Origin: Rhynchospora pubera
Lineage: Eukaryota > Streptophyta > Magnoliopsida > Poales > Cyperaceae
Length of the DNA stretch: 64,000 nt
Reading direction: 5' to 3'
Assembly: GCA_028095005.1 (NCBI GenBank)
Contig: CM051459.1
Coordinates: 21,438,699-21,502,698 of the forward strand
Below are positions 1 through 11,110 of the stretch, piece after piece. The notes beneath the pieces were generated by a model, which was not told the DNA's origin, searched no databases, and saw only the letters and a program-made list of their open reading frames with translations. Numbering within the stretch: position 1 is the first letter of the stretch; the number at the start of each line of letters is the position of its first letter. The position numbers and the translations under genes were made by a program.

Positions 1-1931
1 AATTATCCAGGCCGTCCATTTTTTCGCTCTGTGCGATGAATTTGATCCCGTTCGTTCGCCTCCACGGAGGATTCCACGCTCGCACGTGATGAGTTCCATT
101 AATTTTGGATGGCCATGGATCACATAGACCAGAAAATATCGGGAGAGGCTAAGGTGCACGATGTTCATGATCTGAGTTCATCTAATTATTTTCTAAAGGA
201 CCTTCTGGCTTCTTCTACCACAACCACAAGTGCAGAACGAGGGGAGAGAGAGAGAGGCCCATGGACCAAGGGAAGGAGAGGAGCTGGAGGCAATCAATGG
301 CGATTTGGAGGGAGCAAACAGTGCCGACAGGGCCGGAGGCGATGGATCCGCCAGTAATGTCAGGTTTTCTTTATATTTCTCTATTCTCTCTCTCTTCTTC
401 GCTGAACCTGGCACTCACCAGAGTGATCCCTTTCTTTCAATCCTTGGCATGGCTTTAGGTTTAGCAGAGAGATAGCATCAGTATTCAGCCGTCACACTCA
501 CCCCGGCTATGCTGAATAACTGATTGTAATGTCGACAATATCCGACCTCGCCTCGGCTCTTCGTCGTCGGATTTCTGGGGCCTCCGACCTCTGCTTAAGT
601 TGTTGATTCTACTGAACCAGGTCAGCTATGATTTGGGTTTAGGGTTTTGATTACACAACCTTTTCTCTTTTTTTTTCTTTCTGTCATTTATCTTTGGTCT
701 TCGGCAGATTTTGTTTATTTTCAGGATTTGCCGTGTAAGGAGAAAAAGGGAAAAAGATAGATGCTAGCGATGAGAAGAAGCGCTTCGAGCACAGTTAGCC
801 ATCTATTTTTTTTTTTGTTTTTGTTCTCATTTTTCTTTCAATTTCTTGAATATGTTTTCATGGATTTTCTTTTATGGCAAACTGTAGGCAAAGCAAAAAG
901 AGCAATGAGAGGATGAATAGCTCTCTAGGTTTGTTTTCTCACTGAGTTTCTCTTTCCTTTTGCTGTGATTTTTCTTTCTGCCATTTTTTTTGTTATTAAC
1001 TATTGAAATATTATTGTTTTGGTATTGGTGGTTTGTTCCTTACTGCACTGATTCATCTTCTCTTTTTGTAGTTCATTCAGCTAAGTGTGAGGAAAACAAA
1101 CACAATAGACAAGATAAGAGGGGAGAAGAAGATATGGCAGAGGTGATGCTAAAGGTTCTAAAATAGTTTGTACAATATTTATGCAATTTTAGTACAAGAA
1201 ATGAATATAGTACAATTTTGTCAGTATCTAATTGAAACACACCGAGAAATGAATATGGTACAATTTCAGTTTTGCTGATTAGTGTTTCTTGACATGTTTC
1301 AGTTAGATACTTACATGAATATGATACAATTTTGTTAATTAAAATCAGTCCTAAAATATTTGTGCCATATTTATGCAATTTTGTATCATATTTATGATGA
1401 AGTAATTCTTAATTTGTTTGATTCTGAATGTATTGAAAGGTTCGTGCTGAGCTTGCTTTGATTGGTGTTCTTACATAATTTTGGGTGATGCGGTGTACAT
1501 GTTGTTTCTATTGGCCATTTGCATGTTGCCATGTTTTAACAGACGTGAATTTAAATTCTCATTGATTTTTTTATCAAAATTGGCTGCATTAGGTATTCTA
1601 TTTGATAACTAACTTTCTATATTTCTCTTTTTCAAATATCATGATGCATACATGAGTTAGCTCTAGCTGCTCCTAGAATCTTGGTTCTGAAAAGTAAGAA
1701 GATGGAAAGAGAAATTAAAATCAGGTACTTTTCAAAATAAATTATCACATATCCCTGTAGAACATAGTTATTTGCTATCGCTGGGTAGATCGATTTATAT
1801 TTTAGCAATATGTTTGCATATTTACATGGAATAGATGGAAGTTTAAAACGTGACAAATGAATTTATCATGATGATTCTTATATATCAGATTTGGAAGATA
1901 AACATCTTAATCGAATGTTCAACAATTTCCC
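1..1931. other. Gene-poor left flank with splice-like islands, function unknown
   Basis: I recognise no protein family here. Several short islands look like exons of an unidentified or decayed transcribed locus on the plus strand. One runs from about 108 to 360 and is followed by a pyrimidine-rich stretch. Others, near 720-800, 888-930 and 1072-1150, are purine-rich and preceded by T-rich tracts ending in AG. Reading frames are short and low in complexity. Around 1150-1400 the sequence repeats 'atgaatatggtacaattt'-like words in both orientations, which suggests an old inverted repeat. It could be a non-coding RNA gene, the 5' end of a gene with long introns, or transposon-captured exons. Nothing here decides among these. 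Confidence 0.3.
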
Positions 1932-1940
1932 TTCTTATAT

Positions 1941-2984
1941 ATACTTTATTCTTAGGGAAAATTGGATATAACCCCCGGAATCATCTCAATCTGGATATAA
2001 CCCCTACAATTTTTAAAATTGGATATAACTCCCTGAAATCATGTTTGTCATGGAAATAACCCCTTTTCTCTAATTTAATTATTTTTAATATAAATTAAAG
2101 CAAATATATATTTATATGACCAAAGTACCCTCCTCCATGCCAAAAGAACGTTTCATCTCCCTCCTTTCCTCCCAACCAAATAAAAGTAAATAGATAAATT
2201 CCAATCCTAAATCCATAATATATCTATCATTCAATACTTCAATCTTTTGGATTAACATAAAATAAATATTGGAGGGTTTGTAACATAAATTGCTATGGAC
2301 GAGTATTTGTACCGAGAATGGGATTCAGGCAAAGTTTCGGCAACAATGCACAAACATTTTTTATACGAGATAACTTTTAACAATTCATTAAGGAAATGAA
2401 TTGCCTTGAAGCCAAGAGGAATCGTCTTGAAAAATATAAATTCATAATTCTTTTGATTAGACTAAAAGGAACATTCAAATAAAAAAAAAAAGGAATGAAG
2501 GTTTTTCTCTGAAGCAAGCTATCCCAAGTCTTATGTGCATGTGAACAGAAGCTACTTTTCATAAATTACTACTTTTCTGTGTATGCGACTGAGTTTTGAG
2601 GGACATGGAGCATTGGAGCATATGGAGAGAGAGAGAGAGAGAGCGTGCAGGGGACGTAGCCGTGTAGGAAGTGTGGCATTACAGCCGATTCTTAGTTTGC
2701 ATTTTAATTTTTGATTGTAGGTTATTCTGGGGAGTGGGAGATAGAGCTAACACGAAGTGCGCCACAGTAAGAGCAGGATCCCATTAAAAGAAAGAGAGAA
2801 CAAAGAGGGTATTTTTGTCTTCTGTTGTAAAATAATACTTTTTTCAATTAAAAACTGATTAAAATTAATCAAATGGGGTTATATCTCTGGTGAACAAGAT
2901 TGTAGGGGTTATATCCAATTTTAAAGATTTTAGGGGGTTTATATCCAGATTGAGATGATTCCAGAGGTTATATCTAATTTTTCC
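1941..2984. mobile_element. Mutator-type non-autonomous element with ~110-bp terminal inverted repeats
   Basis: The ends are long imperfect inverted repeats. The left arm (about 1955-2065) repeats 'ggatataaccc' words, and the right arm (about 2870-2984) carries their reverse complement. An identical 9-bp word, ttcttatat, lies at 1932-1940 and at 2985-2993, which fits the 9-bp target-site duplication of Mutator-like elements. The left end carries about 14 extra bases (1941-1954) before arm similarity begins, so the left boundary is approximate. No transposase is visible. The interior (about 2090-2860) is unrelated to the arms and contains a GA-repeat (about 2621-2642), so captured host sequence is possible. 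Confidence 0.7.
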
Positions 2985-2993
2985 TTCTTATAT

Positions 2994-4692
2994 TATAATA
3001 AAACACATGATGCCTTTTTGAAGGTATAACACACTGGTGTTAGTATCAATACCATTAGCCTTACCAGTATGTGTAATAGGAAAAAATTAATTTTGTTTCC
3101 TAAAGTTTAGACCTTGCTAAATATTGAGCATAAATTATTTTGAAAAGAATACACTGATAGTAATTGAAATGGACGCATCTCATTGCTCACTTGCTGAATA
3201 TTTGTTCTCCTTTTAAATTTAAAAAGAAAGGCATGGAAATGAAAAGTCCTGCCATCTAACACTCTGCATTCCTTATTGTTTGTGGTCAGCACTATATTGT
3301 TTGTGTGAAAATTAAGGGCAAAAGTATACTCTACTGGCTATTTTGGTAACCTTCAAGTACATATAATAATTTATATCTCTCTTACAAGATTGCTTGCTGC
3401 AAATTTTAGCGAACAAACTCCTTTCTGTTGGAGATTTTGAGAGCGAACAAGATCTTGATGCTGATGACTGGTTCTGCGCTTTTATTTCAGGAACCATTTC
3501 TTTATTTCCCGTTCAGAAAGCTCATCGGCTAGATTTCTGTGATCTCTACGCAGCTCTTCTTTTGTTGAGATCAGTTTTCATCGACTTAGCTCTTATAATG
3601 CTATGCTTCTTCAAATTAAGATTTCATTGCAGTATGGTTCTTCTCATGCCCTTCAGGTATGGCACTCAGAATATGAAATGTATTTTTCTCATATCTTGAG
3701 AAAACTGATTCATTTTCGTTTGGTTATCTTTTTTTTTCCTTTTTCTTTAGTTTGCATTGATAGCTATGTTGATAAATTTATGTTAGACTAATTTTTACTA
3801 TTGCTGACCGTTTGCACTCAAAATCTCTTATTATTTTATTTCATGCCTTAAGGTGTCTAATCTTTATAAGAGAAGTCATTTCATGCACCAATAAACAAGT
3901 ATAAGCTCAATGTCAGCACAAAAAATGAGTTAGGTGGGCAGATATTTTAGTAACTATTTTAACAAGCATTTTAACAGGTCTAAAATAGTAGCGATGCATA
4001 CCAGCACAATTGAGGTCATATTCTGATTGAAATTATAGTATGTCTAGAAATAAGAAAGAAGATAAATAAGGAAAGAATATGAACTGTGTCGAATTATATT
4101 TTTCTTTGTTTCTTTTTTTAGGTTCAATTAGCTGATCAATTTTTAATTAACTAACAAGTGCTAAAGGGTCGAGATGTCAGGGCTAAAGACTGGCAATGTA
4201 TACTCCACTGAATTTCGAGCTTGCCTGAACTCATGATTAGATATGTAATCATCTTCTCTTACCTTGGTATAGTTTCAAAATGATCTCTGATGGTCTATGG
4301 TATGAATCAATATTTTTAGATAACTTTATGCGGTTCTTGAGATGCATATTAAAAGATATCGTATCGTACTGTTTTTATCTTCCTGTAGATTTTATGATTG
4401 GATTTTCTTTCTTTTAGCTAATAAATTTGAACATTTGAGTTTTAATTTTTAGAGGAGTTATTTATATTTTTCCCTATAACTTTGTTAATCATCATATTTT
4501 ATTATGGAGCCATATAGATATATTTAGATATTGTACTTAGACATAATATAGAAAAGTTGATGCTTTCTTATAAAAAGAAATAATCAAAAGGTTAGTTTTG
4601 GTAATATCGGAGGCAATTTATCTGGATGACTGTATATTTTGATTATAAACCACCTAATCCATATCATCAATCGCAACAACCTCAGGATAACT
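2994..4692. other. Non-coding stretch, no supported gene
   Basis: AT-rich DNA with only short chance open frames. The region 3390-3600 is slightly richer in GC and reads open for about 100 codons on the plus strand, but the translation matches no family I recognise and has no clear start context or splice structure. I treat it as non-coding or as a degraded fragment. Confidence 0.3.
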
Positions 4693-4794
4693 AAAAAAAA
4701 AAATTGCTTAGATAAATATTGCAATCATCTTAAATTAATCATTCAAAAAAAAAATTGCTTAGATAAATATTGCAATCATCTTAAATTAATCATA
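4693..4794. repeat. 51-bp direct tandem duplication beside a Helitron hairpin
   Basis: Two near-identical copies of a unit containing 'attgcttagataaatattgc' start their common core at 4703 and 4754, a period of 51 bases. The second copy ends immediately before the GC-rich hairpin at 4795. This is an AT-rich subterminal repeat next to a Helitron 3' end. Confidence 0.8.
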
Positions 4795-4823
4795 CATCGC
4801 GCGAAGCGCGATGCATTCACTAG
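4795..4823 (+). mobile_element. Helitron 3' terminus (hairpin plus CTAG), upstream copy
   Basis: The 19-base hairpin CATCGCGCGAAGCGCGATG (4795-4813) has perfect arms and a GAA loop. It is followed after a few bases by CTAG (4820-4823) and then T. A GC hairpin a few bases before a CTRR end, with insertion before T, is the diagnostic 3' end of Helitrons. An identical hairpin in the same orientation occurs at 10563-10581. The 5' end of the element that finished here could not be located upstream. Confidence 0.75.
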
Positions 4824-4861
4824 TAGATACTTCAATTTCAAGTCGGCCTCTTACTGTTCAA

Positions 4862-6760
4862 TTATCTGAGCCGTTCTTTTCTCCTGCTGCGTGTTTGGCT
4901 CGATCTCCTCCGTTCATCTTGCCTTTTGTCTTCGATCGGTGCATTGCCAGGGTGCTGCGTTGATCTTTTGTTCCCGTCTGTTTTCTGTGCCTTTCCGTGT
5001 GTTTGGTCCGTCCTCTTCTCTTTTCCCTGTTGCCTTCCTGCCCCCTTCGTTTGCATCCTTTCTTTCTTTGGCGCAGTCGATCCGCCTCTCATCTTTTTTC
5101 CCTCCGCCCCACGCCCCGCCTGTACCTTCCGGTCATTCAGCCCTGTACGGCTGCTTAGGTATTCCCTATGGGTTCTCCAGATGGTTCTCTGCGTTGCTTC
5201 TTCTCCAATCCAAAAAGATTGCATTCCTTTCCGTCTCTCTTTCTTCGCTTCTCTTCTGCTCTGCATTCTTCTCCTCCGTTTTCCGTCCAGGTAGTTTTTC
5301 CGTTCAATTTTCACTTTCTTTCGTTCTTCTGCTTTCTTCCTTGGGTTGTGCTTGCTTTCATTGAGTTTTTTTCCCTTTATATTTCGCTTCTGCCTGGTCT
5401 GATTGGGCTCCTGAATCGCGCTCTTCGATTTTTTCCCCTGCAGGTCTGTTCTGCTTCGTGGTGCTGTGCCGTCCTTCCTGTCGGTATGTTTTTTTCTCCT
5501 GATCTGTTTTACTTTTCCTTTCCGATTTACAGCGATTGTTGCTTTGTTCTTCTTATTTTCTGTGGTGGTCCAGTGCCGAGCATTGCTTCTGCTCACAAAA
5601 AAATTCCCGCTAGCTTGATCGACAAAGAAATATTTCTATGTTCTAAACCTTTTTTTATTTTTCCTTTTTTCTATTGCGGGAAAAAAAAGTGCCCATCACA
5701 AATAGTATTAGGTCAACAAACAAAATACTGCTGGGTTCGTTACCAGAAAAAATATTGCTGGCTTCGTTGCCAGAAAAAAAATCCTTCTCGATGCACAAGT
5801 TCATAGAGTTCTGTGTTCTACCCTGCACTGTCGGTTCTTCTATGAGAGTCCTCTTATGCTTATTTTTTGTTTTGTCCGGTGCTGCTATTTCATTATTTTC
5901 TTTTTACTTTTTTTTTACCTCCTGTTTATGACAGAATATGTATTGCGTTGCTTCTATTCATGGATAGGACTCTCAGATTGCTCATTTTTTTGGGGACCTC
6001 TCCCTCTCAAATGTCGCGCATTTTTTATGCCTGTTATCTTCTTCTAATGTTGTTTTCCATTGTCTTTCGCAGATCGTCTCCTTTCGGTCTTCTACTGCTT
6101 CTTCTTCTCTGCTCGCTTCTTTGCTTCTTATCAGGTATCCTCTTTCTCTTATTTTCTGTTGTGTCATGTCTTGCTGTGATTTGTGCCTTTTTTGGCCTTT
6201 TGATGCCTTTTTCTCTGCGACTTCATTTACCGTTTGTTATTTGTTGTTGTTGCTTGGAAAAACGGTATGCTTTTTTAGGTTACATCTTTATCTGTGTCTT
6301 AGGGTTTCTTTCGGGCTATTATGTTCATACGTGCTTATCGAGTGATATTCGACAACTCATTTTTACATGCCTTGGTTATTCAATTATCATCGCTTGCTTG
6401 CATAGGATTTCATTTTTCTGTTCTGTATGCGATTTCCTGCTGGCTGCTACATGGCACGGAAAAAAAGAGCTCGCTCCTCTGCTGATGTTCCATCATCGTC
6501 TGCGCAGAATGATGTGTCTTCGTGTCCTCTTTTGGGTTCGTCTCCGCTCTATCATATCCTCTACTCAGCTCTGTCTTTGTTTCCGCTCCCTATTTGTTCT
6601 CATTATTTTCTGCTATCTGTTTCCTATCGTATCAGATTTCTTTGTCAGTATTCGGGATCTCTATCAGTCTATTTTCCTGTCAATTTTCCTCTTCCTCATT
6701 GTTTCATTCTGTCCATCTCTGATTTTTTTCAGCCTTTTAATTTTTCTACGTTCTTTGCAG
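4862..6760 (+). other. Strongly pyrimidine-biased leader region upstream of the RPA-like exons
   Basis: About 1.9 kb where the plus strand is dominated by T and C. The bias removes stop codons by chance, giving long but low-complexity frames on both strands (Leu/Phe/Ser-rich on plus, Lys/Arg-rich on minus). These resemble no protein. It probably contains the promoter, leader and first intron of the RPA-like gene. A plausible first coding exon begins at ATG 6451 and encodes a basic start, MARKKRARSSADVPSSSA. Confidence 0.45.
5723..5782. repeat. Two tandem copies of a small hairpin motif
   Basis: Two consecutive units of about 29 bases each contain the inverted repeat CTGG-N-TTCGTT-N-CCAG followed by a run of A. 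They could form two small adjacent stem-loops inside the Helitron leader. No function is known to me. Confidence 0.5.
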
Positions 6761-9700
6761 ATCAATATGCTCGACCTGGTGAACATCTCTGACCTGCCTA
6801 ACAGACCCCACTCAGTAAGGATACAAGCAAGAATCATCAGAGTATGGCCTGCAAAAGGTCCAGATAGTCCAGCAATATGGTATTATGCTGCCATTCTCAT
6901 GGACGCAGCGGTATGATCCTTTGTTTGTTATTTTCGGCCACCTGTTATTATTCCCTATAGATTCATAGTTTCTATCTTTCTACTGTTCCAACAATAATTC
7001 ATATCAATATGTGTTATTGTAGGGCAACGTTATAGAAGCAAGGATACAAAAAGAACAATACCAAAGGCTATCCAGACTCTTGGAAGAAGGACGTATCTGT
7101 GAAGTAGCAAAATTCTCCGTCAAAACTGCACCAAGACAATATCATGCAATCAAAGGAGATCATATCATTTCCTTCACAAGACAAACTACTCTGACACCAC
7201 TTGCTTCTGCAAGTTTGGAGATCCCGATGTATTACTTTGATCTGCAACGTTTGGATGCTGTCGGGACCGATATCACAGATACCAATAAAATGATAGGTAC
7301 ATATTGCATCTCTGTGCTCCGATTTTGCATCACTCTACATGACACTGCTACTTTTTCCGATAATATCAGTTCTATTTTATTCATGTTCTTTTATCATAGA
7401 CATCATTGGAAGGATTGCTGGGTTCAGTCCTGTCAGACCTGATACTGAGGCAGACCGGCGCAAGCCAGCACAGATGATGTACCTCGCAGATGAAAGGTCT
7501 CTTTCAGCATGATCATTTTTTTTGTTCTTATCTCCAAATAAAATCAGCTCTTCTGCTTTCCTGAATGATCTCTGTTCGAACTGTACATGTGGCATTCTAT
7601 TTTTACTCAAATATTCAGGGGCTATATGCTTGAGGTGACGCTTTGGAGGCAATTCTTACCCTTATTTGATACACCAAGTCTCCACGAAGAATCGAAAAAT
7701 GCCCCGGTAATAGTTATCTGTGCTGCGGTGCAGGTTAACGAATGGGATGGTCAGTTTTTCTTTCTTACGAATTTTTGTTCCTCTATCAAACTTGGGTGAA
7801 AAAAATACACGCAAGTACATAAATTAGCCGCATAAAAAATTGTTTTAAATCCTGTACATCACTGTACATGTAACGATTGTTGTCTATATTGAACTGCCTA
7901 ACCGTGATCACAATCCAGATACCTATAATGTGAAGGCGATCAGTGCAACGAGATTCTATTTCGAAAAGACCATCCCAGAAATTATGCACTTTGCTGCAAG
8001 GTACGCGCCACCTGTACACGGAATAAGGCTTATCTTCCATAATGGGCAGGAAAAAATCCCTATTGATTAATCGGATTTATTTGTGCAGTCTACCACCAAA
8101 CTTGCCACCAATTGTCCTCGATACACAGGGTCCGCCATATGATGGTGTGGCAGTTGCAAACACAGCTCAGCGCATTGTGCAGTCTGATCCACGGACAGTC
8201 ACGATCTCAGAATTTCTTGCTGTGCCAGTCACTGCATATTCTGTAAGAATATCTCCTTCTCTAGAGCGAGCCATTTATCATATACTCCTTACCATGCAGA
8301 AATAAGATCGCTTCAAAAAAAAAAACTGGATTATCTGTTATCTGGTATGAAAGTGCTCATTATCCACGCACGCCATCTAACTGACCTTTCCTTTGCAGGA
8401 CACGCTATACAAGTGTGTCGGAACGATTGTTGATCTCATCAACAGATATGAATGGCACTATGCTGCGTGCAAAAAATGCATGAATAAATTAAAGAACCGC
8501 TATTGTTATCGATGCGGTATGCGCAGAGATGATTATGTTGATTGGTATGCCCATCTCTATCAAACCTCCCCGCAGATACAGATATAACAACTCATTATTT
8601 TACCTTATAGTTCATAAATAAAATATATGGATGCTCCCACAGTTAAAAAAAGTACAGAATGTATACACAGATCTTCTAATACAGCACATAGACTAAAAAA
8701 GACAATCTATCAATTCGTCCTCATTCCCTCTATCTCACTTCAACAGGTATAATCTGCTCCTCAAAGTCAAGGATCACACATGCACAGCATAAATGACAGC
8801 ACTTGGAGGAGTTGCGAAAATCATCGTCGGTGCTGATGTAAAAGCCATGGTCAAGGAAGAGGACACAACAAATGATGATACGCCAAAGCAAGTACTTGCA
8901 ATCATTGGAAAATCATGCCTATTCACTGTGCTACCAAAGGAATCAACAAAATTCGAAGGAATCAGGATGAATACTATTGTCCATGTTGATGCAGTTCCTC
9001 CAACCAGTTCACTCCTTCTACCGATCACACATGGAGATTCATCTACTCCCCTTCACCTGCCAACACAGGAAACAACAAGGTCACGAGTCCTGTATTCACC
9101 AATAAGGAAAATTAGTTGTTTCTGTTTTTCTATGCCATGAACTGATTAACACCCTATTTACAAATCTCTCCTTCATAAAAAAAAATTCTAAAATGATTTT
9201 CATTTTTACAGTGAAATTATTCCAGATGAAATCATCTCAGCTGAGACAGCCAACTTACCGCACCTATCTACACCCCCCAGCACTCCATAGCACAACGCCG
9301 GTCTCAAACGAGCAGGAACCATTCCCAGATAAAAAAGGGTTCTTTTAATTATATGATCTTTCTGCATTGCACTTACTTTGTTACAAACACTATCACACAT
9401 ACAAAATTCATTTCTACAAAAAATTGAAAAAAAAATTCAGTAAACACACATTGCTAAAAAAAACTACTGCAATTATGCAGGAAACAACCTGCTCATCAGC
9501 AAGACCAACGCACAACCACCGCTGCTGCCAGGAAAAGGCTCTTCTCAGAAACAGAAATGCCCACTCTAAAGAGGTCAGTAATTTTGGCCAACAATAATGT
9601 TGATCTTGGTTTCTTTTCTTAGGCAATGCGAAATATCTGCAAAATTTCGCTAATAATGTAAACATGGTCTGTTAGCAGTGTAGCTGATCAAGAAACAGCT

Positions 9701-9955
9701 CTGGATTCATATGCATCACATGATACTATGGGACCACCAACAAAGAAGGATTCCTCAACTATCCTTGATACAGCTCCCGCTGACACCACTCAGTCCAGGT
9801 ACTCTATAAGACAATGGCAATTGACACAGTCACAAGACTGCTATTCTATATCAAGTTCGATCTTCTTGATTCCATGTACCTATCAGTCTATCTATCAACA
9901 ATCAAACCTGAGACATAACATTTCCTCCTTAATCAATTTCAGCTCTCTCCATTGA
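6451..9955 (+). pseudogene. Helitron-borne RPA70-like single-strand DNA-binding protein gene, disrupted
   Basis: Exons with good GT/AG borders and matching phases: 6761-6910, 7023-7296, 7400-7496, 7619-7749, 7919-8000, 8089-8242, 8399-8544, 8747-9079, then a basic tail (about 9481-9573, 9679-9798, 9943-9955 with TGA). A first exon near 6451 (MARKKRARS...) is likely, but its splice donor is unclear. The product resembles the large replication protein A subunit. The first two of these exons form an OB-fold (NMLDLVNISDL to FSVKTAPRQYHAIKGDHIISF). The next four form a second OB-fold (DIIGRIAGF to FLAVPVTAYS). Exons 8399-8747 form the zinc-ribbon OB-fold, with CKKC and CYRC as the metal pairs. In the eighth listed exon an in-frame TAA (8790-8792) separates DHTCTA from MTALGGVAKIIVG. 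A further TAG (9288-9290) follows in the next likely exon. It is therefore probably a pseudogene. The DHT..MTALGG context is typical of RPA, so the frame is secure. RPA-like genes are common Helitron passengers in plants. Confidence 0.8.
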
Positions 9956-10562
9956 AATCTCCTACCCTGAAACAACAGATGTATCATATGTAAGAAGCCT
10001 ACAACAAGAAGCCACTTATCTGTCCTGCACCCTTCTATTTTGTGCTCATTAAAATACCGGTGCTCATTTTGAACGATGTATTATATATCCTCTATCAGAA
10101 AGCTAACCGAAACAAATCCTGTTATTAATGTATGTGCTATATGCTCTCCTTATTTTTGTGTACCATTACAGTCTTCAACTGCATTGCGTAATAGCAGTAT
10201 GAGACCATCATCCCAACTGCTACACGCAGTTGAAACCCTGTAATGGACTCCTTCATGTAAAAAAAAATATATTTTGCTTTCTATGAGCAATCTCTGACTC
10301 TATGTTATTATAAGAAAAAACTATTGCGCATTTTTGCCTCTACCCATTTACACTTTTTCATAAATTGTTCGAAAGTACAAACAATTCAGCCAAATATTTA
10401 CAATCCATGCACTTTTTCATAAAAACAATCCCGTATTATTTCTACAACAAAATACTCTATCATTTTATGGACATAATAATAGCATCGAAAACTGATTATC
10501 CTCTTTCTTAAAAAAAAAACAAAATTCTAACCCAACCCGTATCGTTGCTGCACATTAAACTT

Positions 10563-10592
10563 ACATCGCGCGAAGCGCGATGCAATAGCTAG
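10563..10592 (+). mobile_element. Helitron 3' terminus, downstream copy
   Basis: The same 19-base hairpin as at 4795, in the same orientation, is followed by gcaatag and CTAG, ending at 10592 before T. It marks the 3' end of the RPA-bearing segment. Only the bases between hairpin and CTAG differ from the upstream copy, so both belong to one Helitron family. Confidence 0.8.
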
Positions 10593-11110
10593 TTACCTCC
10601 AAATTGGAAAATGCCATGTAAAATTGAATATGTAGGCGACTCCATGATGTTCACGAGATGCCTCACAATGTCTCTGTTGGAGCAATTCATCACTATACTC
10701 CGTCAACCAGTGGCTCTCCACCGCTGCAGCAGACCAGACAAAACCAACAGCCAGAACTCTCCAAGCTGACCAACGCGGCTTCAACGGACATCGTAGACAA
10801 CCCCAGTAGACCATCACAACGCTCTGTGACCTAGTTGCAGTCACCATGACGGCCGGAAGAGCCTACTGACATCGCCAATGGAGGCCTCCAGTCTAACGGG
10901 AAAGCAGCAGGAACCAGGCCAACGAGAGTGGGAGGGAGATGAGTTGAGGTTTTGTGTGAGCTTGGCGTACTTGAGAGGCAACATCGACACCTGAACCTAA
11001 CCACAACTCACGCGGCGCACAGATGCAGGCGTGGACCAAACGGCTTGATCGAACCCCGACCCTCAGCGCTTCTCTGATCCTCTGCGACGCTCAGCGTGAA
11101 ACGAGTTCCT
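10593..11110. other. GC-richer patch of unknown origin next to the Helitron
   Basis: About 500 bases distinctly richer in GC than the surroundings. The minus strand reads open for about 84 codons (10593-10847) up to a donor-like GGTAAC, but I recognise no domain. It may be an exon relic or internal sequence of a retroelement. After about 11110 the sequence returns to AT-rich. Confidence 0.3.

Larger units (their letters stand above)
4824..10592 (+). mobile_element. RPA-carrying Helitron, 3' end certain, 5' end unresolved
   Basis: The 3' end is clear: hairpin CATCGCGCGAAGCGCGATG at 10563-10581, then CTAG at 10589-10592, then host T at 10593. Helitrons start with TC after a host A. The first A|TC after the upstream Helitron end is at 4864|4865, but this start is only a guess. 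The segment contains one gene, an RPA70-like protein, and no visible Rep/helicase, so it would be non-autonomous. Plant autonomous Helitrons commonly encode both a Rep/helicase and RPA-like proteins. Along much of its length the plus strand looks C-rich and G-poor. Either this element inserted next to an older Helitron end at 4823, or one larger element acquired two terminators. Confidence 0.65.

Noticed and set aside
4862..5596. 244-codon Lys/Arg-rich open frame on the minus strand
   Set aside because: It arises from the extreme purine bias of the minus strand here. It has no domain, is low in complexity and lies antisense in the Helitron leader.
5867..6916. 349-codon hydrophobic open frame on the plus strand
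   Set aside because: Most of it is T/C-rich intron or leader reading open by composition. Only the end (6761-6910) is a real exon of the RPA-like gene.
10593..10847. 84-codon minus-strand frame in the GC-richer patch
   Set aside because: No family recognised and the frame starts at the Helitron boundary. It was kept only as part of a region of unknown origin.
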